Shown here: positions 52,551 to 61,424 of the stretch, piece by piece | Position numbering within the stretch: the first letter of the stretch is position 1 | How the letters are laid out: every line of letters begins with the position of its first letter | DNA from: Thiorhodovibrio litoralis | GTDB taxonomy: Bacteria; Pseudomonadota; Gammaproteobacteria; Chromatiales; Chromatiaceae | Reading direction: 5' to 3' | NCBI RefSeq assembly: GCF_033954455.1 | Contig: NZ_CP121473.1 | Span: 4,450,501 to 4,514,500 of the forward strand | DNA: 64,000 nucleotides | Program-made: the position numbers and the translations under genes | Notes under the pieces: model-generated | The model's input: the letters and a program-made list of their open reading frames with translations, nothing else | What the model was told of the DNA's origin: nothing | Database searches by the model: none

Positions 52551-54043
52551 GTAGCGCCGTCGCCGATGCTTCGGACGTGGATCACGTGCCGCACAGAAGC
52601 GTCCAAAGCTACATCGACGAGACCCCCTTATGGTCCGATGGCACCGGCACGGCCGCTGTGCCCATGACGCGGATGCAATGGCGCATCTGGATGCTGGCCA
52701 CCGCGGGCAAGTTTTTCGAGGGGCTGGTGGTCTTCATGACCGGCGTGGCCCTGCCCCTGATGGTGGTCGAGTTCGGGCTCACAGCAGCTGAAAAAGGCGT
52801 CGTTGGGGCGGCGACCCTGGCCGGCATCCTGATCGGCGCCTCGGCATTGGGCGGTCTGGCCGATACCTTCGGGCGCAAGCGGATGTTCATCGTCGAGCTG
52901 ATCATCTTCGTCGTCTTCCTGGTCGCGCTGAGTCTGAGCCCGAGCTTTCCCTGGCTGGTGGTCTTCTTGTTCGGCGTTGGGCTGGCGCTCGGCTGTGATT
53001 ATCCCACCGCGCATCTAGTGATCTCCGAGAGTATCCCAAGCAAGGATCGCGGCAAGCTGGTGCTGAGCGCTTTCGGCTTTCAGGCCGTCGGCGCGCTGGT
53101 CGGCACCGCGGTGGGCTACCTGATCCTGGCCAATCTGCAAGACGAGAGCGCTTGGCGCTGGATGTATGCCACGGCGATTATTCCCGCGATCCTGGTCATC
53201 ATTGGTCGCCTCTCCATCTCCCGCAGCGCGCATTGGCTCCTTGAGCAGGGACGAGTCGCGGAGGCACAGCAGGAATTGATGCGCCGACTCGATCGTGAGC
53301 CGAAGTATCCCAAGCAGGTGCGTCTCGATCGTCCTGCTGAGGAGGCAGTGCACGACCAGAGGCAAGGGCGCAAGCGCGGCTATGGACAGCTCTTCAGGGG
53401 CAAGACACGGCGCGCGACGATCCTCGCCTCGGTCCCCTGGTTTTTGCAAGACCTGGGCACCTATGGCATCGGTATCTTCACACCCACCATCCTCGCCGCC
53501 GCCTTGGGACACCAAACCTCGCATCCGCATAACCTGACCGCGATCATCCACAATGACATCCTGGCCGCGAAAGGGGCGGCGCTGCTTGATGTGCTGCTGA
53601 TCGTCGGCATCCTTGCCGCGGTGCTGCTGGCCGACAAGGTTGGACGCATCCGCCTGCAAATCATCGGCTTTGTCGGTTGCGCGGTGGGGCTCGCCTTGGC
53701 CGCCGTGTCGCAAACGCTCAGCGGTCCCTTGCAGATGACATTGCTCGTGCTCGGCTTCATGGTCTTCAACTTCATGACCAACATGGGACCGAACGCGCAG
53801 ACTTATCTGATTGCTGGCGAGATCTTCCCAACCCGCATCCGCGGCAAGGGCGCGGGCTTTGCCGCTTCGTTTGCCAAGATCGGCGCCGTGACCACCGCCT
53901 TCCTCTTTCCAGTGCTGCTGGCGCAGATCGGTACCGAGACGCTGCTCGCGATTCTGGTCGGCACCTCGCTGGCCGGCGCCTTGATCACCTGGCTGTTCCG
54001 TATCGAGACCGCGGGCAAGAATCTGGAAGAGTTCGAGGATTAG
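52547..54043 (+). CDS. Major facilitator superfamily transporter
   Basis: The 498-aa inner-membrane transporter has 12 predicted membrane segments. The loop 2-3 signature is GGLADTFGRKRMF, and the central cytoplasmic loop is about residues 235-290. The second-half counterpart is LADKVGRIRLQ, and a sugar-porter-like AGEIFPTRIRGKGAG segment follows. About 40 hydrophilic residues precede the first helix (FFEGLVVFMTGVALPLM). It belongs to the sugar/phosphate/organic-anion porter part of the superfamily. Substrate is not readable; the neighbouring Pho-type genes make phosphate or a phosphorylated compound a reasonable guess only. Confidence 0.88.
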   Translation: MSSAVADASDVDHVPHRSVQSYIDETPLWSDGTGTAAVPMTRMQWRIWMLATAGKFFEGLVVFMTGVALPLMVVEFGLTAAEKGVVGAATLAGILIGASALGGLADTFGRKRMFIVELIIFVVFLVALSLSPSFPWLVVFLFGVGLALGCDYPTAHLVISESIPSKDRGKLVLSAFGFQAVGALVGTAVGYLILANLQDESAWRWMYATAIIPAILVIIGRLSISRSAHWLLEQGRVAEAQQELMRRLDREPKYPKQVRLDRPAEEAVHDQRQGRKRGYGQLFRGKTRRATILASVPWFLQDLGTYGIGIFTPTILAAALGHQTSHPHNLTAIIHNDILAAKGAALLDVLLIVGILAAVLLADKVGRIRLQIIGFVGCAVGLALAAVSQTLSGPLQMTLLVLGFMVFNFMTNMGPNAQTYLIAGEIFPTRIRGKGAGFAASFAKIGAVTTAFLFPVLLAQIGTETLLAILVGTSLAGALITWLFRIETAGKNLEEFED

Positions 54044-54123
54044 AAGGGCTTGCGCAGCCTCGGGCGACAGGGCTTGCCAAAGCCACGCATCCTCAGTGCC
54101 GTAAGACAGATAGTTATCCAACA

Positions 54124-54723
54124 ATGCACAATCTCGACGGAATGGACTGGATCCAGGCGGAACTGCAGGATTCATTCGATGAGGATTTCGAGCTAGAGCT
54201 GTCCGAACCGGCGCTTTCACTCGAACTGCGCAAGCTCTATAAGCGCCGGCATCCGGAGACCCTCGATCGCAACACCTATTTTCGCGCCCTACTGACGCTG
54301 CAGGCCGAGTTGATCAAATTGCAGGATTGGGTCGAGCACACCGGTGAGAAAGTCGCCGTCATCTTCGAGGGCCGCGACGCCGCCGGCAAGGGTGGCGTCA
54401 TCAAGCGCATTACCCAGCGGCTCAATCCACGGGTGTGCCGGGTCTAAGCCCCATGGACCTGCAATCGCGCGTGCGCTGGGAGCGCCTACACCAAAGCCAA
54501 GGAAGAGACCTTCGCGCGCTCCAACATCCACGAGGCGCCCTGGTTCGTGGTCGAGGCCAACGACAAGAAGCGCGCGCGCCTTAACTGCATTCACCACCTG
54601 CTGGAACAAATCCCTTACACGGAAGTTGAGCACGAATCCATCAGCCTGCCGGACCGGGTGTTCGATCCTGACTATGAGCGTTCCACCCTGCCGCGCGAGC
54701 TGATGGTGCCGGAGCGGTATTGA
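54124..54723 (+). pseudogene. Polyphosphate kinase 2 (PPK2), internally deleted
   Basis: The 5' part encodes a normal PPK2 N-terminus with Walker A (EGRDAAGKGGVIKR) to RLNPRVCRV and stops at TAA 54445-54447. Immediately after, the out-of-frame SPMDLQSRVRWE and then YTKAKEETFARSNIHEAPWF, DKKRARLNCIHHLLEQIPY match the PPK2 C-terminus. Roughly 110 residues, including the Walker B and lid region, are missing at the junction, and one extra C near 54483 shifts frame. The gene cannot make active kinase. PPK2 normally moves phosphate between polyphosphate and nucleotides. Confidence 0.88.
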
Positions 54724-54824
54724 CGCCTTGCCCGCGCTGCCTGCTCGGCCGTGACTGATCTTATCAAAGCCAGTGGTGCTGTTAAGCTCGAAAAAATGCA
54801 GCGACCATTAGCCGCGTCGGGCAT

Positions 54825-55232
54825 TCAATCAGCGACAGTCACAATTCCCATTTCCACCAGCACGGTCATTGCGATGGACGCGATAATCATAAAGGCGATC
54901 GCGCCGATCGAGATAAAAATGACCATGCGAGCACCGCCACGCTCGTCCTCGCAGGCTGTGACCGGGTTGCGGCCGTCCCAGAGGCAGGAAAGCGGCTGAC
55001 CTTCCTGATAATCACCCATGTCATTGAAGGTGACGCCAAAGTCGCCGATGCGCTGGCGCAACTGGGCATCATCCGGACGCACAACGGCCTGCCAGCGTCC
55101 ATTGACCGTGTGTACCTTAACGACTTCGCCCGTGAAAGGTTGGTAGTGGCGGTATTTACGCAGCTTCCCCCGCGCGGCAACAGCCAAGACCGCAAAGGCA
55201 AGGCACCAAAGTGCGGCGAACAGGAAGCCCAT
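54825..55232 (-). CDS. Small membrane protein, DUF3592-like
   Basis: The 135-aa protein has an N-terminal membrane segment (FLFAALWCLAFAVLAVAA), a soluble domain containing FTGEVVKVHTVNGRWQAVVR and GQPLSCLWDGRNP, and a C-terminal membrane segment (MVIFISIGAIAFMIIASIAM). The arrangement resembles DUF3592 proteins. The function is unknown. It lies between the broken ppk2 and btaB, convergent with ppk2. Confidence 0.6.
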   Translation of the reverse strand: MGFLFAALWCLAFAVLAVAARGKLRKYRHYQPFTGEVVKVHTVNGRWQAVVRPDDAQLRQRIGDFGVTFNDMGDYQEGQPLSCLWDGRNPVTACEDERGGARMVIFISIGAIAFMIIASIAMTVLVEMGIVTVAD

Positions 55233-55293
55233 CAGCTTACCCCGTCATCTGTGTTGAAAAGGAAATCAGGCTGCGTCGGCGCAACCGCGGTTC

Positions 55294-56133
55294 TCAACCC
55301 AACCGGCCGAGAAAGCGATAATAAGGAACCGAGAATCCCGGCAGATAGGGCACGGACGCACGTTCTTCGCTGAATTGATGCGCGGGGAACCGCGCGCGCA
55401 GTGCAGCGAGATGTTCAGGGTTTGGGTGCACGCCGTCGTGCGCGAACCAGCGCGGCCAGAACCAGCGTGTCAGCGCGCCGTGGCGAATCTGCCCGTCTGG
55501 CGGCTTCGCAGCCGAGACATAAAAATCCACCACGGCGAAGATCCCGCCCGGCTTAAGCATGGCCAGCGCGTTATCGATGGCCGCGCGCCAGTCCGGTATC
55601 ATGCTTAGGGAATAGGCGCAGTAGACAGCATCCGCCGGTTGTTCTGGCTGCCAGCGGGTCGCATCCGCCTCGATGATTCGCACCTGGGGGCGGTCGGAAA
55701 ATTTCCGCCGTGCTTGTTCGAGCAGTGCCGGGCAAAGATCCACCAAGGTGACCTGGCCGAAGGCATCCAGCCGCGCGCCAAAAAACTCCAGATTACGACC
55801 GGTACCGCCGCCGAGCTCGATGACATGTGCATCGCCCAGTGCATCCGGGCGCTCATGCAAGAGCGTGGCGTGCAGGTCATCGATCAAGCGTTCGCGTCCA
55901 TGCAGCAGCCGATCACGGAAGAGGTCGTAGTGACCGGCCTGGGGTCCATAAAAGGCTTGCAGCCGCGTGCGTTGGTCACCGCTTTTGGGCTGGCCGCGCA
56001 GCAGATGCAGCAGGATGCGCAGGTCGCCCCCAAAACGGCTTACCGGACTGCTAGCCACTTTTGGCTGCGCTGACCGCACGGACGCCGGCTCGGGTTTCAC
56101 TGCCTGCGCGCGCTCAGACGCGGACATCGGCAA
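55294..56133 (-). CDS. btaB: BtaB-like N-methyltransferase of betaine lipid synthesis
   Basis: The 279-aa class I methyltransferase has the SAM motif VIELGGGTGRNLEFFG. DAVYCAYSLSMIPDWRAAID and GGIFAVVDFYVS follow, with a C-terminal HDGVHPNPEHLAALRA. In betaine-lipid synthesis BtaB adds three methyl groups to diacylglyceryl-homoserine. The assignment rests on this sequence plus overlap (20 bp) with the btaA gene. The likely start is ATG 56133 or the ATG two codons later. Confidence 0.85.
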   Translation of the reverse strand: MPMSASERAQAVKPEPASVRSAQPKVASSPVSRFGGDLRILLHLLRGQPKSGDQRTRLQAFYGPQAGHYDLFRDRLLHGRERLIDDLHATLLHERPDALGDAHVIELGGGTGRNLEFFGARLDAFGQVTLVDLCPALLEQARRKFSDRPQVRIIEADATRWQPEQPADAVYCAYSLSMIPDWRAAIDNALAMLKPGGIFAVVDFYVSAAKPPDGQIRHGALTRWFWPRWFAHDGVHPNPEHLAALRARFPAHQFSEERASVPYLPGFSVPYYRFLGRLG

Positions 56134-57340
56134 TATGAAAGCCGGCGTATGTATGCACCCGGTCCTGCGCCTGGAGTTCGCCGGCCAACTCGGGGTGGAA
56201 GCGCAAGCGATCGCTCAGGCGGCTGCGCTCCGGCCCCAGCTCCAGGGCTTGCAGATAGCGCGGCGCGGCATGGGCACTGCGGAAAATGATGCGGGCATCG
56301 CCGCGTGCGCGAGCCAGAATCCACTCCCACTCATCGGCCAATGCCTGGGGCTGATAACTGCTCATCCAGTCCATGTGATCGAGCAGCACGTATTTGGAGA
56401 TCGGCTTCTCGTGGTGTCTGAGAAAATCCGTTACCGTGCAGGTATGGAGCCCGATGCAATCGGCCGCGCCGGCCTTGAGGCGCGCGAAGTTGTCAGGTTT
56501 CAAGTACTCCGGGCAGCAGTTCTCTGTGTAGCGCCCGCGGATGTAGACCATCCAGAAGTAGTTGGTCCATACCGGCAATTGGCGAAAGACATAGCCAATG
56601 GCGTCGCGCACGAAACCGGCCACACCACTGTCGTGTTGCTCTTGGACCTCCTTGCGCTGCGGATGCGGAACCCCGAGCATGCTCATGGTGAGTTGGCGCG
56701 ACAGGGTCCAGTTCATTCCCTTGGTCCAGATCAAGGGGTCGACTCGGGTGTCGTAGATGTGACGCTGTTCTTCCAGCGTGCGTGTATCGAAGAGTTCCCG
56801 AATGCTGGCGGCAAGGCGCGGGCGCACTTTGAGATAGGTTTGAAAAGCGCGTGCCACGGTGCCAGAGAGACCGTGAAAATAGAAACTCCCGCGTGGCTGG
56901 CCGAACCAACCGATGCGTTTGTCCCAAAAGGCACGGGCATCATCGCCGAGCACCGGGCGCAACTCATGGCGATAGAGGGCTTGCATGCGCGGATGATGCC
57001 CTTCACCAAAGGCAGCAAAAAAGTCCTCAAACTCGAGACGGCGAATAGCCGCCAGCTTGAGTTCCAGCAGCGCATTCTGGCGCGGATTGGCGTCGACGGC
57101 ATGGATTTGCTCGGGGCCAACCAAGGCATAATCCAGCACATTACAGCCAGCGCTGGTAATGACCAGGAGGTGATCCGTGGCATCAATGTTGAGCGCCTGG
57201 CGATCAATCGCCGGGTCTTCCCAACAGGTGTTATAGACCAGGGCGCGGGAGTAGATCGCGTCGAAGACCTTCTGATCGACACGGTCGGCCAAGGTTGAGG
57301 TGCGCATTAGGGTGGGTTCTTTGGTTGTTCTCGATGGCAT
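56114..57340 (-). CDS. btaA: BtaA-like SAM:diacylglycerol 3-amino-3-carboxypropyltransferase
   Basis: The DUF3419 protein of 408 aa transfers the aminocarboxypropyl group of SAM to diacylglycerol, the first step to diacylglyceryl-trimethylhomoserine, a phosphorus-free membrane lipid. Visible hallmarks are YNTCWEDPAIDRQAL, LVITSAGCNVLDYAL, IHAVDANPRQNALLELKLAA and VLLDHMDWM. ATG 57307 (MRTSTLADRVD) is an alternative start. It is the first gene of a btaA-btaB operon and has a Pho box 62 bp upstream, consistent with lipid replacement under phosphate limitation. Confidence 0.92.
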   Translation of the reverse strand: MPSRTTKEPTLMRTSTLADRVDQKVFDAIYSRALVYNTCWEDPAIDRQALNIDATDHLLVITSAGCNVLDYALVGPEQIHAVDANPRQNALLELKLAAIRRLEFEDFFAAFGEGHHPRMQALYRHELRPVLGDDARAFWDKRIGWFGQPRGSFYFHGLSGTVARAFQTYLKVRPRLAASIRELFDTRTLEEQRHIYDTRVDPLIWTKGMNWTLSRQLTMSMLGVPHPQRKEVQEQHDSGVAGFVRDAIGYVFRQLPVWTNYFWMVYIRGRYTENCCPEYLKPDNFARLKAGAADCIGLHTCTVTDFLRHHEKPISKYVLLDHMDWMSSYQPQALADEWEWILARARGDARIIFRSAHAAPRYLQALELGPERSRLSDRLRFHPELAGELQAQDRVHTYAGFHIADVRV

Positions 57341-57401
57341 TTTGACCAGCCGCCCGGGGCGGCAAGTTTGACGATAAACTCCGCTAAGCTACAGTTTTTT
57401 G

Positions 57402-57419
57402 ATGACAGTTTTATGGCAG
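57402..57419 (-). promoter_or_regulatory. Pho box upstream of btaA
   Basis: The minus strand reads CTGCCATAAAACTGTCAT, which matches the PhoB consensus CTGTCAT-N4-CTGTCAT with one mismatch. An additional CTGTAGC follows 7 bp on. It predicts phosphate-starvation induction of btaAB. Confidence 0.75.
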
Positions 57420-57477
57420 CTGCGCGGATTTGCGGGTCCAAACCCGACACAGCAGGTCAGCAAGACGCCGCGCCGGT

Positions 57478-59211
57478 TCAAGGCAAGGGTTCATCCACGC
57501 CGGTTGGCGTTCCGTCCGCAACCCACGGATGAACCTGGGCACCCACCGGCGTCACTGTGGCATCCCGCCCAAGGTTAAAGCTCTGGCGTTCGACGATCCG
57601 CTTGTAGGCTTTGTTGAGCGCCAAGGCGCGGGGTTTGGAGGCGAACAGCAGAAAGCCAATGTCACGATTCAGGACATCGAGCATTTCGGGGATGGGCTTC
57701 CCTTGGTCGTCGAAGAAGAGCGCGAGAATCTCGCGGTTGGCGCGAAATTCATCGCCGGCGCGATTGGCCTTGAGGTAGAAGGCGTATTCGGGCTCACCGT
57801 TGTCAAGCACGGGCTCGAGCAGCCCAGCGAGGCTCTTCTGGCTCCAGTGATACCAGCCCCTTTGGAAGCTCTTGGCATCGAGCTTGCGCGGGAAGGCAAG
57901 ACTGGCGTCGGTATTGGCCCCCATGCCGCCGTGACAACCGACGCAGTGGGCAAGCTCCTCGTAGGTCTGGGGCCGCAGTTGTCCGTCCGCGTCCTCGATC
58001 AGCCCGGCGTAAACCCAACCCTCGCCATTGCTGACGCCCGACTCCATGTTGCCGCGAACCGTCTCGACGCGATCGGGGAAGTCGTGCTTTTCCTTGGTTT
58101 CCTCGGCGGCTTGCAGATCGAGCGCGGCATAGGTCATCCAATAAGCCTTGCGTGCGTAGCGCAGTTCCTTCATGCGCGCAGAGAGGTGATTCACCGCGCG
58201 TTCGTCAAAGTCAATGTAGCGCAGAGTCTGCAGAAACTCGGTGCCTTCCGGGTACAGGCGCGCAGCGAGATGAACCTCGCCAGAACGCTGCGCTTGCAAG
58301 GCCTGGCCAACGTACCACATCAAACGCCCGTCGCGCGGTGACCAGTCGTATTTCACCAGGCTGGCGGTATCGAGCAGGCCGTTTTTGTTTAGATCAACGC
58401 CGCCGAGCGCGCGCTCTTCGACCGGCTTGATCGGAATATCGGCTTCACGAATCATAGCCTCGACGATGGCCAGGTTGGTCTTATAGACGCTGAGATTGAA
58501 GTCGCCATTGAGGTCGCGCTGAAAGATGTCCGGCAGGCGAATGAGCGCATCGGCCGTGGACCCATTGGTCGGCCAATGGGTACTCGGAAAAGGCGTGTAG
58601 GCAAAGGCCCGCCAGCCACTGTAGCCTCTATCTGGAGTGCGGTCGAAGCCTTGGTCGTCGAAATCGAACCAGGCATCGGGAACAAAGCCATCCCAGCGTC
58701 CGTCCCCGTTGTAGTCCCAGCCCTCCGGCAATTCGACCAGGGATTTGGCCGGAATGATGCCGCCCGAGGAATCGACATAGTTGCTTTCGCGAATGTAGGC
58801 CAGGATCTCGGCATCGCTGATGCGCGAGATCGAGGCGCGGCGGTCGATGTAGAGATTCTTCCAGGGATTCTCCTCCGCCGGTGCCGGGAAGTCGTAGACC
58901 AGCTGCAGGTCGGAGTCGTTGACAAAGTTCGGCCGCACCGAACGGGTGTGGCAGGTGTAGCAGGGGTTGACGACGCGGCCCTGGGCATCCTGCGTTTTGG
59001 TGTAGCACTGGGAGGGGATCTGCGGGGTTTCGTTCGTCAGCACACGGCTGGTCAGGTCAGACGCTCCGGCTGAGCTGACCACCAAGAGGCTTGCCAGTGT
59101 GAGGCTGGCTGGGGCGAGGCTTGCTGGCGCGCGACTGGCTAGGGCGCGGCTGGTTGAGGTCAGCTTGGCTGGATTGATCGTGGTGATTGGGCAGTGGGTT
59201 TGCATCGTCAT
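57478..59211 (-). CDS. Periplasmic c-type cytochrome, two haem motifs
   Basis: The 577-aa exported protein has two CxxCH haem-binding sites: PCYTCHTRSV near residue 83 and HCVGCHGGMG near 418. The long signal region is unusual, with Ala/Ser/Leu-rich repeats (ALASRAPASLAPASLTLASLL) encoded by imperfect DNA repeats. The middle contains EF-hand-like DYNGDGRWDGF, DLNGDFNLS and DLNKNGLLD, which could bind calcium. It lies between btaA and the PhoX-like gene on the same strand but behind a terminator, so it probably has its own promoter. The electron-transfer role is unknown. Confidence 0.82.
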   Translation of the reverse strand: MTMQTHCPITTINPAKLTSTSRALASRAPASLAPASLTLASLLVVSSAGASDLTSRVLTNETPQIPSQCYTKTQDAQGRVVNPCYTCHTRSVRPNFVNDSDLQLVYDFPAPAEENPWKNLYIDRRASISRISDAEILAYIRESNYVDSSGGIIPAKSLVELPEGWDYNGDGRWDGFVPDAWFDFDDQGFDRTPDRGYSGWRAFAYTPFPSTHWPTNGSTADALIRLPDIFQRDLNGDFNLSVYKTNLAIVEAMIREADIPIKPVEERALGGVDLNKNGLLDTASLVKYDWSPRDGRLMWYVGQALQAQRSGEVHLAARLYPEGTEFLQTLRYIDFDERAVNHLSARMKELRYARKAYWMTYAALDLQAAEETKEKHDFPDRVETVRGNMESGVSNGEGWVYAGLIEDADGQLRPQTYEELAHCVGCHGGMGANTDASLAFPRKLDAKSFQRGWYHWSQKSLAGLLEPVLDNGEPEYAFYLKANRAGDEFRANREILALFFDDQGKPIPEMLDVLNRDIGFLLFASKPRALALNKAYKRIVERQSFNLGRDATVTPVGAQVHPWVADGTPTGVDEPLP

Positions 59212-59230
59212 GTCGCTTGTTTTGTCCGCA

Positions 59231-59260
59231 AAGAAAGAAAGGGAATCCCGAGGGATTCCC
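59231..59260 (-). terminator. Terminator after PhoX-like gene
   Basis: GGGAATCCC (59241-59249) and GGGATTCCC (59252-59260) form a perfect hairpin. On the minus strand it is followed by a T-rich tail (TTTCTTTCTTT). It separates the phoX-like transcript from the cytochrome gene. Confidence 0.75.
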
Positions 59261-59335
59261 TTATCGTGACAGTTGTCGTCTCTATGTTGCAGGCGGCACC
59301 GGCGCGCTTGACCGATGCCGCACGCCTTTCGACGG

Positions 59336-61159
59336 CTATTTGGTCATCGCGGGGAAGACCATGTGGCCGGTGTAGGCGGATGCCTCGGAAGGCTGCTCGA
59401 GTTTGTCTTCGTCAGACTCTCCATAGGGGTGCTGGACCACCGACATCAGATAGGCGAAGCCGTTGATGTTCGGGTAGAAGTACGGCGAAGTCGTCTCAGA
59501 GCCATAAGGCGTGGTCTGGATACGAGTCAGGCTGCCGGACTGGATGTTGTAGGCCCAGATCATGTCGTTCTGATGGCCAGAGCCGGTGTCTTCACCAATG
59601 ATCAGGGTGTTGTAACCCGGCATGTAGGTGATGTTGTCCGGGTTGGCGAGGCCGTTGATGTCGCACTTATTCACACCGTCGTAGTTCGGCGAGTCCGCAT
59701 CGGCGCCGTAGTCGGTGGTCATCGGGGTGCCGGAAACCAGCGGCCACATTTGGGCGGCCGTGTAGTTACCATCGAGCGATAGCGCATAGACGGTTCCACA
59801 GGCGTTGCCCTTGGCGATGGTCATGTGGTTGGGACCGCCAATGTCGTATTTGTCATAGGGCGGGGTCTTGCCGGCGCGGTTGAAGTCGAGCATGCCGCGA
59901 TCCGTCTCGGACATAGCGATATACAGCACGTCCGCATCCGAGTTGTAAGTGATGCCTTCCATCTTGCGGAACTCAGTGGTGCCGCCTGACATTGCCGCCC
60001 AGCGGCGTGTCTCGAGGCGCGAGGCAATGTTCCAGTCGGACGCCCAGATAAAGCCGTCACCGTCGATGTCGCGCAGCCTCAGGCACTGGTGGTCACCGTC
60101 CTCATGGCCTGCGTTGATCGATGTGTAACCGGCTGGGCAGGCTCCGGTATCCTCGTCGTTCTCCATGATCGGATCGGCTTCGTCGAAGATGTCAGCAAAC
60201 TTGTAACTGTCCTTCCACTGGCTGACCTGGTCGCTGGTGGCATGGCCGAGGTAAACCCAATCCAGATTCGCCGCGCCAGCGCTGCCGCCGGTTTTTTGCG
60301 ACCAGCGCGCTACCCAAAGGGAGCCTGAGTCCAAATTCCCAGCGGTGTCAGCCACGAAGCGGAACAGACCGACATTGGTGCCGTCATCGGACATGTAGAC
60401 GGTCTTGTTGTCCGGCATCACATAGCCGAGCTCCAGCGCCATGCGGCCCATAGCATAGTGCTTGGCGACAGTGGCATCGTTGTAATTGTTGACTTTAACT
60501 TCGACCGGATAGCCGTAGTCGTAGGGGTTCATCACGCTGCTGGCCTGCTCCGGAGTGGCGCCGAAATATGTCGCCATGGCAGCGTTGTAGTCGCTGATGT
60601 TGTTATCGCGCCACTGTTTGGCATCGGGCTCGTACTCTTCCGAGCCCAGATGCGTACCCCAGGGGGTGACGCTGCCGGCGCAGTGGACCCAGCCGCCACG
60701 CACTGCGGAGAAGTCAAGCGCACGGGTGCGAAGAGCGCTGAGCACGCCGGTCTGAGGGTTCTGGCTCAACTCGGTGAGATACATGGCACCTGGGCGCGAC
60801 TCGAAGTGCGAGACCATGTAGAGCTTTCCGTCCTCGCCGTTCAGGATGGAGGCGAAGTCGTTGTCGTTGGAAATGTAGGGCGAGCCGTCTTCAGCGACCA
60901 GCGCATTGCCGTCGATGTCGTGGAGCAAACCAAATGTGCCACCCCCGGCCGTGTCGCCGGAGCGGAGGATGGTGTTGTAGCCGACCTGGACCTGTACACC
61001 GTCGACCGTCGCGGAGTCAGAGGTCAGGATGCTGCGTTTCTCAACATCCGTCAGCGGAAAAGGTGCGGGGCTGAATTCAATCGTGCCGGCCAGCGCCAGA
61101 GGGGCGGTGGTTAAAGTGAGCGCTGCCGCGACAGCGCGATGAAGCTGGTTACTCGCCAT
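59336..61159 (-). CDS. phoX: PhoX-like (DUF839) alkaline phosphatase
   Basis: The 607-aa exported protein of the PhoX/DUF839 family uses iron and calcium to release phosphate from organic esters. Visible: SNDNDFASILNGEDGKLYMV, HCAGSVTPWGTHLGSEEYEP, MPDNKTVYMSDDGTNVGLF and EFRKMEGITYNSDADVLY. Two departures from the best-known PhoX proteins: the signal peptide (QLHRAVAAALTLTTAPLALA) has no twin-arginine motif, and the TPWGT segment ends GSEE where TCEE/SCEE is usual. It may be a distinct DUF839 subgroup. It is divergent from pstS across a Pho-box region and ends at a terminator. Confidence 0.85.
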   Translation of the reverse strand: MASNQLHRAVAAALTLTTAPLALAGTIEFSPAPFPLTDVEKRSILTSDSATVDGVQVQVGYNTILRSGDTAGGGTFGLLHDIDGNALVAEDGSPYISNDNDFASILNGEDGKLYMVSHFESRPGAMYLTELSQNPQTGVLSALRTRALDFSAVRGGWVHCAGSVTPWGTHLGSEEYEPDAKQWRDNNISDYNAAMATYFGATPEQASSVMNPYDYGYPVEVKVNNYNDATVAKHYAMGRMALELGYVMPDNKTVYMSDDGTNVGLFRFVADTAGNLDSGSLWVARWSQKTGGSAGAANLDWVYLGHATSDQVSQWKDSYKFADIFDEADPIMENDEDTGACPAGYTSINAGHEDGDHQCLRLRDIDGDGFIWASDWNIASRLETRRWAAMSGGTTEFRKMEGITYNSDADVLYIAMSETDRGMLDFNRAGKTPPYDKYDIGGPNHMTIAKGNACGTVYALSLDGNYTAAQMWPLVSGTPMTTDYGADADSPNYDGVNKCDINGLANPDNITYMPGYNTLIIGEDTGSGHQNDMIWAYNIQSGSLTRIQTTPYGSETTSPYFYPNINGFAYLMSVVQHPYGESDEDKLEQPSEASAYTGHMVFPAMTK

Positions 61160-61249
61160 GGTGTGTTCCCCCAGTTAGAGAGTTGGCAGTTGGAGATATT
61201 GAAACCACGGCAGCATAGTCAGCGTTTGTGAAAAAACGGTTTCGTGCAA

Positions 61250-61278
61250 ATGACAGTTCGATGATGATTTCGTGACAA
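61250..61278. promoter_or_regulatory. Pho box array in phoX-pstS divergent region
   Basis: Three half-sites at exact 11-bp period. Read on the minus strand they are TTGTCAC, TCATCAT and CTGTCAT, separated by GAAA and CGAA. It lies 91 bp from the phoX start and 147 bp from the pstS start, so it may serve both. A weaker pair (TCGTCAC, AAAA, GATTCAC) lies at about 61328-61345 on the pstS side. Confidence 0.6.
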
Positions 61279-61424
61279 CACACGGAATACTGGCACCCGC
61301 GGAGAATACAATTCGCCCCCCCTTCTTCGTCACAAAAGATTCACAGACAAAGCCAGCCAGATTTGGACAATGCGTATCAGGTTTTCACTCTGATCGTTGT
61401 TTGCCCAACTCTGGAGGTTATCTC

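Noticed and set aside
55967-57298. Long plus-strand open frame opposite btaA
   Set aside because: It is a shadow of the GC-rich btaA/btaB genes, which have clear family motifs. The same applies to long frames opposite ispB, the transposase, the VWA gene and hsdR.
61272-61424. Longer pstS start at 61272
   Set aside because: The extension overlaps the Pho box, lacks a ribosome-binding site, and would bury the signal peptide 50 residues in; ATG 61425 has GGAGG at 7 nt.
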